NCBI RefSeq assembly: GCF_030767025.1
Contig: NZ_JASITE010000005.1
Coordinates: 434,001 to 498,000 of the forward strand
DNA length: 64,000 nt
Direction of reading: 5' to 3'
Source: Nocardia sp. CC227C
GTDB lineage: Bacteria > Actinomycetota > Actinomycetes > Mycobacteriales > Mycobacteriaceae
Shown one piece after another: positions 17,805 to 25,851 of the stretch. A program made the position numbers and the translations under genes. The notes under the pieces are model-generated. The model ran no database searches. It was not told the DNA's origin and worked only from the letters and a program-made list of their open reading frames with translations. Position 1 is the first letter of the stretch. Each line of letters opens with the position of its first letter.

Positions 17805-19165
17805 GTGAATCGGCGCGCGAGCTGGCGCGGAAACTGCTGGCCGACAAGCGCGGCCAGGGCGAGCCGGCGGCACGGACAGCGCCACCGCGCCCGGTCGCGG
17901 CACCGGCTCGCGCCCCGCGCGGGCCGGGCCGTCAGTTCGCCGATCACCCCGAGGTAGCGGCGACCGTCCAGAAGCAGGCGGCCATCAGGGCCATCAGTGC
18001 GCAGTCGGGCCTGACCAATCCGCTGTTCCTGCCGCGCGAGACCCCGAACGACACGGTGATCCGGGCGGCGGATCGGGAGCTGGTGAATTTCAGCGCCTAC
18101 AACTACCTGGGCCTGTCCAGCCATCCGCGGGTGGTGGCCGCTGCCAAGGAGGCCCTGGACCGATACGGCGCCTCGGCCTCGGCCAGCCGCATCGTCGCCG
18201 GTGAGATCCCGCTCTACGGCGACCTGGAGCGACGGCTCGCCGAGCTGTACGACCAGGGCGATGCCATGGTCACCACCAGCGGCTACCTCACCAATGCCGG
18301 TGTGATCGGCTTCCTGCTGCGCGAGGGCGATGTGGCGGTCTGCGACGCGCTCATCCACGGCAGCGTGGTCTCGGGCACCCAGTGGGCGGGATGCCGGCGC
18401 ATCAACTTCCGGCACAACGACCCGGATTCGCTGCGCTCGGTGCTCAAGATGTCGCGCGGCGGCTTCGACCGGGCGCTGGTGGTGCTGGAGGGCCACTACA
18501 GCATGGACGGCACCATCGGCCGGGTGGCCGAACTGGCGGCCGTGGCACGGGAATTCGATTGCGCGGTCATGGTGGACGAGGCCCATTCGCTCGGCGTGCT
18601 CGGCGCGCGCGGGCACGGCATCCGCGAGCACTACGCCATGGCCGGGGCCGAGGTGGACATCTGGATGGGCACGCTGTCCAAGGCGCTGGGCAGCTGCGGT
18701 GGTTTCGTGGCCGCCGACACCGATCTGATCGGGGCCATGAAGGCGAGCGCGCCGGGCGTGGCCATGCTCACCGGCGGTCCCGCGCCGTCCACCATCGCCG
18801 CCGCGGCGGCGGGTCTGGACCTGCTCGAGGCGGAACCGGTGCGGGTGCGGCGGCTGTGGGACAACACCCGGACCTTCAACGCGGCGCTGCGTGCACACGG
18901 GCTGAATCTGGGTGACTCCCAGGGGACTCCGATCGTGCCCGTGATCGTGCCCGGTGAACTCCGCGCCGGATTCGTCTCCGCCACCCTGTTGGAGCGCGGC
19001 GTGTACGCCGGAGCCATCTCTGCCCCGGCGGTGCCGGCGGGCAAGGAGCGGCTGCGCTTCTTCGTCACCTCCGAGCACACCGAGGAACAGCTGCGGTCGA
19101 CGGCCGATCTGCTCGCCGAGGTGATCGGGCTGGCGGACCGGATTCCGGAGCTGGCGGCGGTCTGA
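17801..19165 (+). CDS. alpha-oxoamine synthase (AONS/KBL/SPT-like, PLP-dependent)
   Basis: 454 aa from GTG 17801, whose GTGA overlaps the PKS stop by 4 bases. The family joins an amino acid to an acyl thioester with loss of CO2, giving an alpha-amino ketone. Seen: FSAYNYLGLSSHP, EGHYSMDG, VDEAHSLGVLG and the PLP lysine Lys294 in TLSKALGSCGG. An N-terminal extension of about 80 residues, starting with a charged helix (ARELARKLLADKR) and then Pro/Ala-rich, could dock on the PKS. By eye, the His conserved in the family before the L-E of the substrate loop is Tyr139 here. Coupling to a thioesterase-less PKS suggests it takes the ACP-bound chain directly. It is unlikely to be the biotin enzyme BioF: no biotin genes are near. 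Confidence 0.92.
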   Translation: MSESARELARKLLADKRGQGEPAARTAPPRPVAAPARAPRGPGRQFADHPEVAATVQKQAAIRAISAQSGLTNPLFLPRETPNDTVIRAADRELVNFSAYNYLGLSSHPRVVAAAKEALDRYGASASASRIVAGEIPLYGDLERRLAELYDQGDAMVTTSGYLTNAGVIGFLLREGDVAVCDALIHGSVVSGTQWAGCRRINFRHNDPDSLRSVLKMSRGGFDRALVVLEGHYSMDGTIGRVAELAAVAREFDCAVMVDEAHSLGVLGARGHGIREHYAMAGAEVDIWMGTLSKALGSCGGFVAADTDLIGAMKASAPGVAMLTGGPAPSTIAAAAAGLDLLEAEPVRVRRLWDNTRTFNAALRAHGLNLGDSQGTPIVPVIVPGELRAGFVSATLLERGVYAGAISAPAVPAGKERLRFFVTSEHTEEQLRSTADLLAEVIGLADRIPELAAV

Positions 19166-19175
19166 CGGCGGTCGG

Positions 19176-19202
19176 TAGGGATCAGTAGGGATCAGTAGGG
19201 AT
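19176..19202. repeat. 10-bp tandem repeat, 2.7 copies
   Basis: TAGGGATCAG repeated at 19176, 19186 and (partly) 19196, in the gap between the oxoamine synthase stop and the deacetylase stop. It runs into the last codons of the deacetylase, so the repeat also supplies its stop codon. Probably slippage-derived. Confidence 0.7.
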
Positions 19203-20181
19203 TGGCCCGGTCGGCCCAGCGGGCGGCCAGGTCACCGGCCAGCTCCCGGGGGAAGGAGATGCGCGCCGGATCACCGTCGGAGGTGTAGCGCTGCTCGGCC
19301 AGCCGGTCCAGCCAGTAGGCGGAATCGAACGGCACCGTGCCGCGGCCCGATCGAATGCGCGGCACGGCGGCGGGATCGACCGGACCGTACGGCGACGGCG
19401 CGGGATTGGAACCGACCAGCATGACGGCTTCGAACGCGTAGGAGGTGCCGTCCCAGCCACCGGCCGCGGCCAGGGCGCGATCACCGGGAAAGATGCCCAG
19501 CGGCAGCGCCATGGCGCGCACCGGCTGGTCCGGCACCGCCGCGGTGATGGCGCGGACGTTCTCCACCAGTTCCCGCTGCACACCCGCCGCGTCGAGACTC
19601 GCGAGATTGGCATGCGAGGCGGTGTGCGCGCCGATCTCGTAGCCGTGCTCGGCCAGCCAGGGCAGCGCCCGCTCCTCCCTGGCGAAGGGGTCGTTGTTCA
19701 CGAAGAAGGTGGCGGTGGGGGCGAAATCGGGGTAGCGGGACCGGAATTCCTCCAGGATCCCCACCGCGCTGTCGGGGGTGGGTTCGCCGTCGGCGGTGAA
19801 GGCGAGCTGACTGGTGGTGGAATCGTCGAAGGTCAGCACCACCGGATGGGTGCCCGCGGGGATGTCGATCGTCCCGGAGATGTAGTCGGACACGGTGATC
19901 GGGCGATAGTCCTCCCGGTACAGCCGCTCCAGCTCGGCCCGGAACTCCTCCGGCGTCTGGTCGTACTCGCCCGCGGGCGCGGGCGACAGCTGGTGATACA
20001 TGAGCACCGGCACGAGTCCGAGCTCGTTCGCGCCGACCGCCGCCGGGTCGGGGGCGGCCGTGGTGGTCGGGGCGACCGACTCGACCCGGGGGGTGGGTTC
20101 ACTGTCTTCCGGTGCCGCGCAGGCGGCGAGGGCGAGGCCCACCGCGGCCAGGCGCGCCAATATCAGCGTCGTTCCGCGCAC
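19192..20181 (-). CDS. polysaccharide deacetylase family lipoprotein
   Basis: 329 aa. A lipoprotein signal peptide ends in LALAAC with Cys21 as the lipidation site, followed by a Thr/Pro/Ala-rich linker. The NodB-like domain starts at VPVLMYHQLSP; VVLTFDDSTTSQ holds the Asp pair and GAHTASHANL the metal-binding HxxxH. This is a carbohydrate esterase 4 type enzyme acting outside the cell, perhaps on peptidoglycan or another N-acetylated glycan. The GTG start at 20181 has a -10 hexamer 7 bases upstream. It is convergent with the oxoamine synthase. Confidence 0.9.
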   Translation of the reverse strand: MRGTTLILARLAAVGLALAACAAPEDSEPTPRVESVAPTTTAAPDPAAVGANELGLVPVLMYHQLSPAPAGEYDQTPEEFRAELERLYREDYRPITVSDYISGTIDIPAGTHPVVLTFDDSTTSQLAFTADGEPTPDSAVGILEEFRSRYPDFAPTATFFVNNDPFAREERALPWLAEHGYEIGAHTASHANLASLDAAGVQRELVENVRAITAAVPDQPVRAMALPLGIFPGDRALAAAGGWDGTSYAFEAVMLVGSNPAPSPYGPVDPAAVPRIRSGRGTVPFDSAYWLDRLAEQRYTSDGDPARISFPRELAGDLAARWADRANPY

Positions 20182-20188
20182 CTATCCA

Positions 20189-20194
20189 ACCCTA
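20189..20194 (-). promoter_or_regulatory. -10 hexamer of the deacetylase, leaderless geometry
   Basis: Minus-strand TAGGGT ends 7 bases before the GTG start at 20181. Confidence 0.5.
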
Positions 20195-20254
20195 CTGTCA
20201 GGCAATCGATTTGGTACCAGAGTGGTGAAGATGACATGACGGACCGCCTTCGCG

Positions 20255-21895
20255 GTGGAGACTGGGAAGGCAATCGAACGAGAGTGGGTGTACAGGTTGC
20301 TGAAGCGGATTCCGCGGACCGGACGGATGCGGGCGGCGGCGGGCGGCGCGATCGCGGTGGTGGTGGTCGTTGTCGCCGCGCTCACGGCGGGGGCGCTGCG
20401 CGGTGACCCGGAGGGCATGGCGCTCAACGGACTTCCCGACGGGGTCGTGAACGCCGAGGCGCTGCGAGACCTGACGCTGGTGGTGGACGCCAGCGGGCAC
20501 GACGCCGAGGCGGTGCGGCTCGAACTCGACGGGAAGACGGTCACCGGCGAGGTGTCCGGCGACACCGTGGTGTTCCGGCCGGGTGAGCTCGCCGACGGCA
20601 CGCACACCCTGACCGCCGAGATCCCGCCGGGCGGGCCGTTCGGTGCGCTGCGCACCGGACCGGGTGCGACGGGCACCTTCCTGGTTGACGCACAGCCGCC
20701 GGCGCTCGAGGTCTCCCAGCCCGAATCGGTCGGGTCCTACCGCGAACCGGTGACCCTGCGCGGCACGGTCTCCGGCGCGGAAAGTCTCACCCTGGAGGGG
20801 GAGCCGATCGAGGTGGCCGACGACGGCACCTTCGAAGTCACCCTGCCCAACGCCCCGGTCGGCGCGGCGCTGGTGGCCGCCGACGCCGCGGGCAACGAGA
20901 CCAGGCAGCCCGTCACCACCCGGGTGGAGGTGCCGCGGATTCGCGCGGTGCACGTAACCGCGCACGCCTGGTCGCACGACGGATTGCGGGAGGCGGTGCT
21001 GAATCTGGCGCGCGAGGGCCGGATCGACACCGTGCAGCTCGATATCAAGGACGAGGACGGCGTCGTCGGCTACGACTCCCAGGTGCCGCTGGCCCGGGAG
21101 TCGGGCGCGGCCAACCCCATCTACGACGCTCCGGCGGCCCTGAAGACGCTGCACGACATGGGATTGCGGGTGGTCGGCCGGATCGTGGCCTTCCGCGACC
21201 CGACCATGGCGGAGTGGGCCTGGCACCACGGTCGCCGCGACTGGGTGATCCAGAACGGCGGCGGCGCGCCGTACTCCAGTCATTACGGGGCCATCGCGTT
21301 CACGAACTTCGCCCACCCGGAGATCCGCAGGTACAACATCGATCTGGCGGTGGAGGCCGCGCGGCTGGGCTTCGACGAGGTCATGTACGACTACGTGCGC
21401 CGCCCCGACGGCTCCCTGTCCAGCATGGCCTTCCCCGGCCTGACCGAGGACGCCAGCGTCTCCATCGCCGAATTCCTGCGCGAGAGCCGCGCTCCCGTGC
21501 GGGACGCGGGCGCGTACCAGAGCGCCGCGGTATTCGGCATCGCCTCCACCCGCCCCGACCAGATCGCCCAGGACATCCGGCTGATGGCTCCGCACGTGGA
21601 CTACGTCGCGCCGATGCTCTACCCCTCGCACTGGAATCCGGGCGAGTACGGCGTGGCCAATCCCAATGCCCAGCCCTACGACATCATCTTCCGCTCGCTG
21701 GAGGACTTCCACCGCCAGGTGGAGGGCACCGATGCCAAGGTCATCCCCTGGCTCCAGGACTTCAGCCTCGGCGTCACCTACGGCGACGCCGAGGTCCGCG
21801 CCCAGATCGAGGCCACCGCGGCCCGCGGCATCGACAGCTTCTTCCTGTGGAATGCCGCGTCCCGCTACCACGGCGGCGCGATGGACCCGAGTTGA
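20255..21895 (+). CDS. DUF4015-type putative glycoside hydrolase, membrane-anchored
   Basis: Up to 546 aa from GTG 20255; a GTG at 20288 is an alternative and neither has a clear ribosome site. A basic N-terminus and one hydrophobic helix (GGAIAVVVVVVAALTAGAL) anchor or export it. Residues about 60-225 look like Ig-like beta modules (DGTHTLTAEIPPGG, VTLRGTVSGAESLTLEG). A TIM-barrel domain follows: HVTAHAWS, TVQLDIKDEDG, MGLRVVGRIVAFRDP, GFDEVMYDYVRRP, DYVAPMLYPSHW and a final FFLWNAASRY. This matches DUF4015 putative glycoside hydrolases. The Asp/Glu of DEVMYDY and the Asp of QLDIKDE are plausible catalytic residues (inference). Substrate unknown; likely acts on the cell envelope. Confidence 0.85.
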   Translation: METGKAIEREWVYRLLKRIPRTGRMRAAAGGAIAVVVVVVAALTAGALRGDPEGMALNGLPDGVVNAEALRDLTLVVDASGHDAEAVRLELDGKTVTGEVSGDTVVFRPGELADGTHTLTAEIPPGGPFGALRTGPGATGTFLVDAQPPALEVSQPESVGSYREPVTLRGTVSGAESLTLEGEPIEVADDGTFEVTLPNAPVGAALVAADAAGNETRQPVTTRVEVPRIRAVHVTAHAWSHDGLREAVLNLAREGRIDTVQLDIKDEDGVVGYDSQVPLARESGAANPIYDAPAALKTLHDMGLRVVGRIVAFRDPTMAEWAWHHGRRDWVIQNGGGAPYSSHYGAIAFTNFAHPEIRRYNIDLAVEAARLGFDEVMYDYVRRPDGSLSSMAFPGLTEDASVSIAEFLRESRAPVRDAGAYQSAAVFGIASTRPDQIAQDIRLMAPHVDYVAPMLYPSHWNPGEYGVANPNAQPYDIIFRSLEDFHRQVEGTDAKVIPWLQDFSLGVTYGDAEVRAQIEATAARGIDSFFLWNAASRYHGGAMDPS

Positions 21896-21916
21896 GGGAT
21901 CCGAACCGAGCCCGCG

Positions 21917-22771
21917 CTAGTACTTGTAGAAGCCCTCGCCGGTGGCGATGCCGAGCTTGCCCTTGTCGATGTAGTTGTCCTTCAACCACTTCGCCAGCTG
22001 CTGGCCGTTCTCGTCGCCGTTGGCGAGGATGTTGTAGGGGGTGGTGAGGCCGATGACGTCCAGGATCTGGAACGGGCCCATGGGTGCGCCGGTCGCGATG
22101 CGCCAGGTCTTGTCGACGGCCTCGGGTTCGGCGTATCCGCCCGCGGCGAGGGCCATTCCGGAGTTGAGGAACGGCACCAGCAGCGAGTTGAGGACGTAAC
22201 CGGCCTTCTCCTTGTGCAATTCGATGGGGACCATGCCGATGGCCGCGGCGAAGTCGACCACCGCCCGGAAGACCGCGGGGTCGGTGTCGGTGGTGCCCAT
22301 GACCTCGGCGGTGTTGGACTTCCACACCTGGTTGGCGAAGTGCAGGGCGAGGAACCTGTCCGGCCGCCCGGTGAAATCCTTCATGGCGCTGGGCAGCAGC
22401 GTGGAGGAGTTGGTGGCGAAGACGGTGCGCTCGGGTGCGAGCGCGCCCAGCTTCTCGTAGGTCTGCTGCTTGATGGACAGCACCTCGGGCACCGCCTCGA
22501 TCACCAGGTCGGCGTCGTGTACCGCTTCGTCCAGATCCGAGGTGAGCGTGATGGATTCGGCTGTCTGCTCGGCCCTGCCGTCGCCACCGCCCTGTACATC
22601 GGAGCGGTAGATGCCCGCCAGCTTGGCGAACCGTTCGCGCGCCGCGTCCAGTGCCTCACCGTCGATGTCGTAGGCGGTGACGTCGAACCCGCTGAATGCC
22701 GTCTGGAAGGCGATCTGCGAACCCAGCACTCCGGTGCCCAGCACGGTGACCTTGCGAATCTCGATGCTCAT
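21917..22771 (-). CDS. 3-hydroxyacyl-CoA dehydrogenase
   Basis: 284 aa, the size of the stand-alone NAD-dependent L-3-hydroxyacyl-CoA dehydrogenase. The Rossmann motif GTGVLGSQIA starts at residue 12; FATNSSTLLPS, the catalytic His of LALHFANQVWKSN and the Asn of GYVLNSLLVPFLN are present. The enzyme oxidises 3-hydroxyacyl-CoA to 3-ketoacyl-CoA in beta-oxidation or a related route. Its ATG overlaps the stop of the upstream TetR gene (ATGA), so both are in one operon. Confidence 0.93.
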   Translation of the reverse strand: MSIEIRKVTVLGTGVLGSQIAFQTAFSGFDVTAYDIDGEALDAARERFAKLAGIYRSDVQGGGDGRAEQTAESITLTSDLDEAVHDADLVIEAVPEVLSIKQQTYEKLGALAPERTVFATNSSTLLPSAMKDFTGRPDRFLALHFANQVWKSNTAEVMGTTDTDPAVFRAVVDFAAAIGMVPIELHKEKAGYVLNSLLVPFLNSGMALAAGGYAEPEAVDKTWRIATGAPMGPFQILDVIGLTTPYNILANGDENGQQLAKWLKDNYIDKGKLGIATGEGFYKY

Positions 22772-23421
22772 TGCTCTCCTTTCCGCGCCAGGAATCCGGC
22801 GACGATCTGCGCGATCTGCCCCCGCAGGTCCGCGGCGGCGTCATGACCCGGATGAGCGCCCGTGGCGGGCTGTGCGAGCGCCAGATGCAGTACGGCGAAG
22901 ACGCTGCGCCCGGCCAGTTCGGCCCGCTCGTCCAGGTCCGGCGGCTCGGCCCCGCGCGATCGGGCCGATGCCGCGAGTAGGTCGGCGATGGTGGATTCGA
23001 GCCGCTGCACGAGGGCGAGCCCCTCGGCGCGGTACTTCTCGGTGGGCGGCCCGAACAGCAGTTCCCGCTGGTAGGCAATGGTGTTCTCGGCCCGGCGCGC
23101 GGCGAGGTCCAGCACCGGGCGCACCAGCGCGGTGACGGCCGCCACGGGCTCGGCCAGCTCCCGCGCCACCCGCTCCCCGGCGGCCAGCGCCGCCCGGAAC
23201 TCCTCGTTGTAGACCATGAGCAGCAATTCCCCCTTGGACGCCGCGTACCGGAACAGCGTCCCGGCGGCGATATCCGCGCGATCGGAGATCTGCTGCGTGG
23301 TCACCCGCTCGAAACCGTATTCGGCGAAAAGATGTGCGGCCGCTTCGAAGATGCGGTCCTGCTTGTCCAGCATCTTCCGAGCTCGCCGCCCGGCCTGGGC
23401 TGCCCGAGGCGAGTGAACCAT
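22768..23421 (-). CDS. TetR/AcrR family transcriptional regulator
   Basis: 217 aa. The helix-turn-helix lies at about residues 20-65 (IFEAAAHLFAEYGFERVTTQQISDR, GTLFRYAASKGELL). The start ATG at 23421 has a near-perfect GGGAGGTG. It heads an operon with the overlapping hydroxyacyl-CoA dehydrogenase. A palindromic operator candidate lies 24-50 bases upstream, so autoregulation of the operon is likely, with an acyl-CoA type effector as a reasonable guess. Confidence 0.92.
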   Translation of the reverse strand: MVHSPRAAQAGRRARKMLDKQDRIFEAAAHLFAEYGFERVTTQQISDRADIAAGTLFRYAASKGELLLMVYNEEFRAALAAGERVARELAEPVAAVTALVRPVLDLAARRAENTIAYQRELLFGPPTEKYRAEGLALVQRLESTIADLLAASARSRGAEPPDLDERAELAGRSVFAVLHLALAQPATGAHPGHDAAADLRGQIAQIVAGFLARKGEQ

Positions 23422-23444
23422 GTCGCACCTCCCTGCCTATCAGT

Positions 23445-23470
23445 GAGTGCACTCATTAATGAGCGTACTC
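23445..23470. promoter_or_regulatory. TetR operator candidate (nested palindromes)
   Basis: GAGTGCACTC (23445-23454, perfect palindrome) overlaps CTCATTAATGAG (23452-23463, perfect palindrome) and is followed by GAGCGTACTC (23461-23470), a near copy of the first. The AT-rich centre stands out in a GC-rich region. Confidence 0.75.
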
Positions 23471-23631
23471 GCGGCAACCGATCGCGCAACCCACCCCAGC
23501 TTGCCCGTGCCACCCACCGCTGTCGAGCGGCCCGCACCGGCCGATGAGGTTTCTCCCACCCGTCATCGATCGTTCACCCGCCGCGAGCCGTCCCGTGCTT
23601 TGATCGCGTCAGCGAGGGGGAGGTATCGCCA

Positions 23632-25254
23632 GTGACCTACCGGTACGTGAAAGTGCTTGCCGCCGCGTTGATCACAGTGGCCGCGACGGTGGCCGGATGT
23701 GCGGACGAGCCGGAGACCGGGCCGATCACCAGCTACGACGACCGTGCGAACGTGCTGAATATCGTGGCGGGTTCCGAACATGAGGCGGTATTCGAGCGGA
23801 TCGTGCGGCCGTGGTGTGCGGAGCAGGGGCTGACCTGCACCATGACCAGGCTCGGATCGGTCGATCAGGCGCGGTTGCTCGACGGCGGCGATGCGCCCTA
23901 CGACGCGTTCTGGTTCGCCAGCAGCGTATTCCAGCAACTCGGCGACACCGGGCATCGGCTGCGGGAGGCACGGCCCATGTTCGGTACCCCGCTGGTGTTC
24001 GCGGGCCGCCGAGCGGAACTGGACGCCTTGGGCTTCACCGGCCGCGACGTCGGCATCGAGGAGATCCTCGCCGCGGTCGAAACGAAGCGGACCACCGCGT
24101 GGATGACCAATCCGACCCAATCCAACTCCGGGGCAACGGTTCTGCTGGGCTTCCTCAACTATTTCGCGGGCAACGGTCCGGGCGAGCCGCTCACCCGCGA
24201 ACAGCTCGACTCCGAACCGGTGCGTGCGGGCATCACCCGCTTCGCCCGCGCGTTCGCCAAGACGCCGCCGTCCACCGGCCTGCTCATGGACGAATGCCTG
24301 GCCGCGCCGCAGCGGTGCAAGACGCTGTTCACCTATGAGGATCTGGTGATCGAGCGCAATCAGGAGCTGGTGCGCAGCGGTCAGGAGCCGCTGCACGTCA
24401 TCTATCCGGCGGGCGTCCTGGCCATCTCGGACGCGCCGCTGGGATTCCTGCCGCACGGCGACAATCCGGAGAAGCTGCGCAACTTCCAGCGCCTCCAGGA
24501 TTTCCTGCTCGACGCCGACACCCAGCGGCGGCTGGCGGAGCTGGGACGACGGCCCATCACCAGTATCGGCCTGTCCCTGCCCGATGCTCCCACCACGGCG
24601 TTCGACCCGGCTTGGGGGATTCGCGCCACCCTCACCGAGCAGCCCATCACCTATCCGTCCGCACCGGTCATCAACGCCGCTCTGGAGAACTACCAGACCG
24701 TCTACCGCACCCCCACCGACCTGGTCTACTGCATCGACGCCTCCAGCAGCATGGCGGGCAACGAGGGGTGGGCGGGGGTGCGGCGCGCCGCCGATCTGCT
24801 CTTCGACCCCGTGGAATCGAAGAAATACCTGCTCCAGACCGGACCGAAGGACCGCACCGCCATCCTGTTGTTCGACCAGGACACACACGCAACCCCGTGG
24901 ATCCGCGGCAATGCGGCGGGCGAACTCGAGCAGCTGCGCGATGCCGTGCACTACAGCAAGCCGCGCGGCCAAACCGGCATCTACCGGTGTCTGTCCGCGG
25001 CCGCCGACCAGTTCAGCGGACCGGCCGAACCGGACCGCAAACAACTGATCATCCTGATGACCGACGGGGCCGACACCGAGGGCGGCGACGGACTGGACAC
25101 CGTGGCCCGCACCGGAATCCCGGTGGTGGTCATCGGATTCGGCTCCGACGTCAAGGAGGACGCGCTGCGGGAGATCGCGCAGCGTACCGGCGGCTCCTAC
25201 CTCACCTCCGACGATATGGTCGCGGCGCTGCGCCAGGCGACCGGATATCGGTAG
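23632..25254 (+). CDS. solute-binding protein / VWA fusion lipoprotein
   Basis: 540 aa from GTG 23632 with GGGGAGGT upstream. The lipoprotein signal ends at Cys23 (TVAGC). Residues about 40-330 form a type 2 periplasmic binding domain (NIVAGSEHEAVFERI, TNPTQSNSGATVLLGF, VIYPAGVLAISDAPLGF). Residues about 360-535 form a von Willebrand A domain with a complete MIDAS: Asp369-x-Ser-x-Ser in CIDASSSM, a Thr in GQTGIY and Asp in MTDGAD. The protein should sit on the outer face of the membrane and bind a ligand plus a metal-dependent protein partner. It heads a tight three-gene operon ending in a second binding protein. The architecture is known from other actinobacteria but has no settled function as far as I know. 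Confidence 0.85.
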   Translation: MTYRYVKVLAAALITVAATVAGCADEPETGPITSYDDRANVLNIVAGSEHEAVFERIVRPWCAEQGLTCTMTRLGSVDQARLLDGGDAPYDAFWFASSVFQQLGDTGHRLREARPMFGTPLVFAGRRAELDALGFTGRDVGIEEILAAVETKRTTAWMTNPTQSNSGATVLLGFLNYFAGNGPGEPLTREQLDSEPVRAGITRFARAFAKTPPSTGLLMDECLAAPQRCKTLFTYEDLVIERNQELVRSGQEPLHVIYPAGVLAISDAPLGFLPHGDNPEKLRNFQRLQDFLLDADTQRRLAELGRRPITSIGLSLPDAPTTAFDPAWGIRATLTEQPITYPSAPVINAALENYQTVYRTPTDLVYCIDASSSMAGNEGWAGVRRAADLLFDPVESKKYLLQTGPKDRTAILLFDQDTHATPWIRGNAAGELEQLRDAVHYSKPRGQTGIYRCLSAAADQFSGPAEPDRKQLIILMTDGADTEGGDGLDTVARTGIPVVVIGFGSDVKEDALREIAQRTGGSYLTSDDMVAALRQATGYR

Positions 25255-25263
25255 GGGGCGACG

Positions 25264-25851
25264 GTGCCGGGCAACAGCGCAGCCATCGCGGCATTGGCAG
25301 TCCTCGTCGCCGTGTTCCTCGGCCTCTACGCACTGCTCGGCACCGCGCTCGGCGCGGCCCTGGTGGCGGTGGGCGCGGCGGTGCTCACCGCCCTTGCCGC
25401 ACAGTCGATATCGGGTGTGGCGGGGCGGCGGCGGCTGGCGCGGCGGGTGGCCGACACCAATCGCCGGGTGGCGGCGCTGGCCGCCCGGGTCGCCGATGCC
25501 GAGACCCGCGCCTCGCTGCTGCGGGCCTGCGATACGGTTCCGCGGCTGCTGGAACGCACCGAGAAGGCCGATCCGGCGAGTCTGCCCATGACCTCGAACC
25601 GGCTGCTCGACTACCTGGTCAGCGTGGAATCGACGCTGGAACGGCATGTGGAGATCCAGGAGCACCGCGGCTCCTACCGGGATGCGGAGGAGCTGCTGGC
25701 CCGCAGCCGCCGCGCGCTCGTCGGTTTCGAGACCTTCGCCGCGCATGCCGCCGCCCAGGTCGGTGAGGCCGACCTGGTGACGTTCTTCCGGGACCTGGCG
25801 CATCTCGAACTCATGAATCCGCCCCAGCTGCCCCCGAGGGAGGACCGATGA
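25264..25851 (+). CDS. membrane protein with C-terminal helical domain
   Basis: 195 aa from GTG 25264. Two hydrophobic segments (residues 7-28 and 31-47) form a hairpin, followed by a basic patch (GRRRLARRV) and a long helical region with coiled-coil character (TNRRVAALAARVADAET, LVSVESTLERHVEIQEH). The small hairpin plus helical tail recalls XpaC/TelA-type partners of VWA proteins, but similarity is only by layout. It lies 9 bases after the VWA fusion gene and its stop overlaps the next start (ATGA). It is probably the membrane and cytoplasmic part of the same system. Confidence 0.75.
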   Translation: MPGNSAAIAALAVLVAVFLGLYALLGTALGAALVAVGAAVLTALAAQSISGVAGRRRLARRVADTNRRVAALAARVADAETRASLLRACDTVPRLLERTEKADPASLPMTSNRLLDYLVSVESTLERHVEIQEHRGSYRDAEELLARSRRALVGFETFAAHAAAQVGEADLVTFFRDLAHLELMNPPQLPPREDR

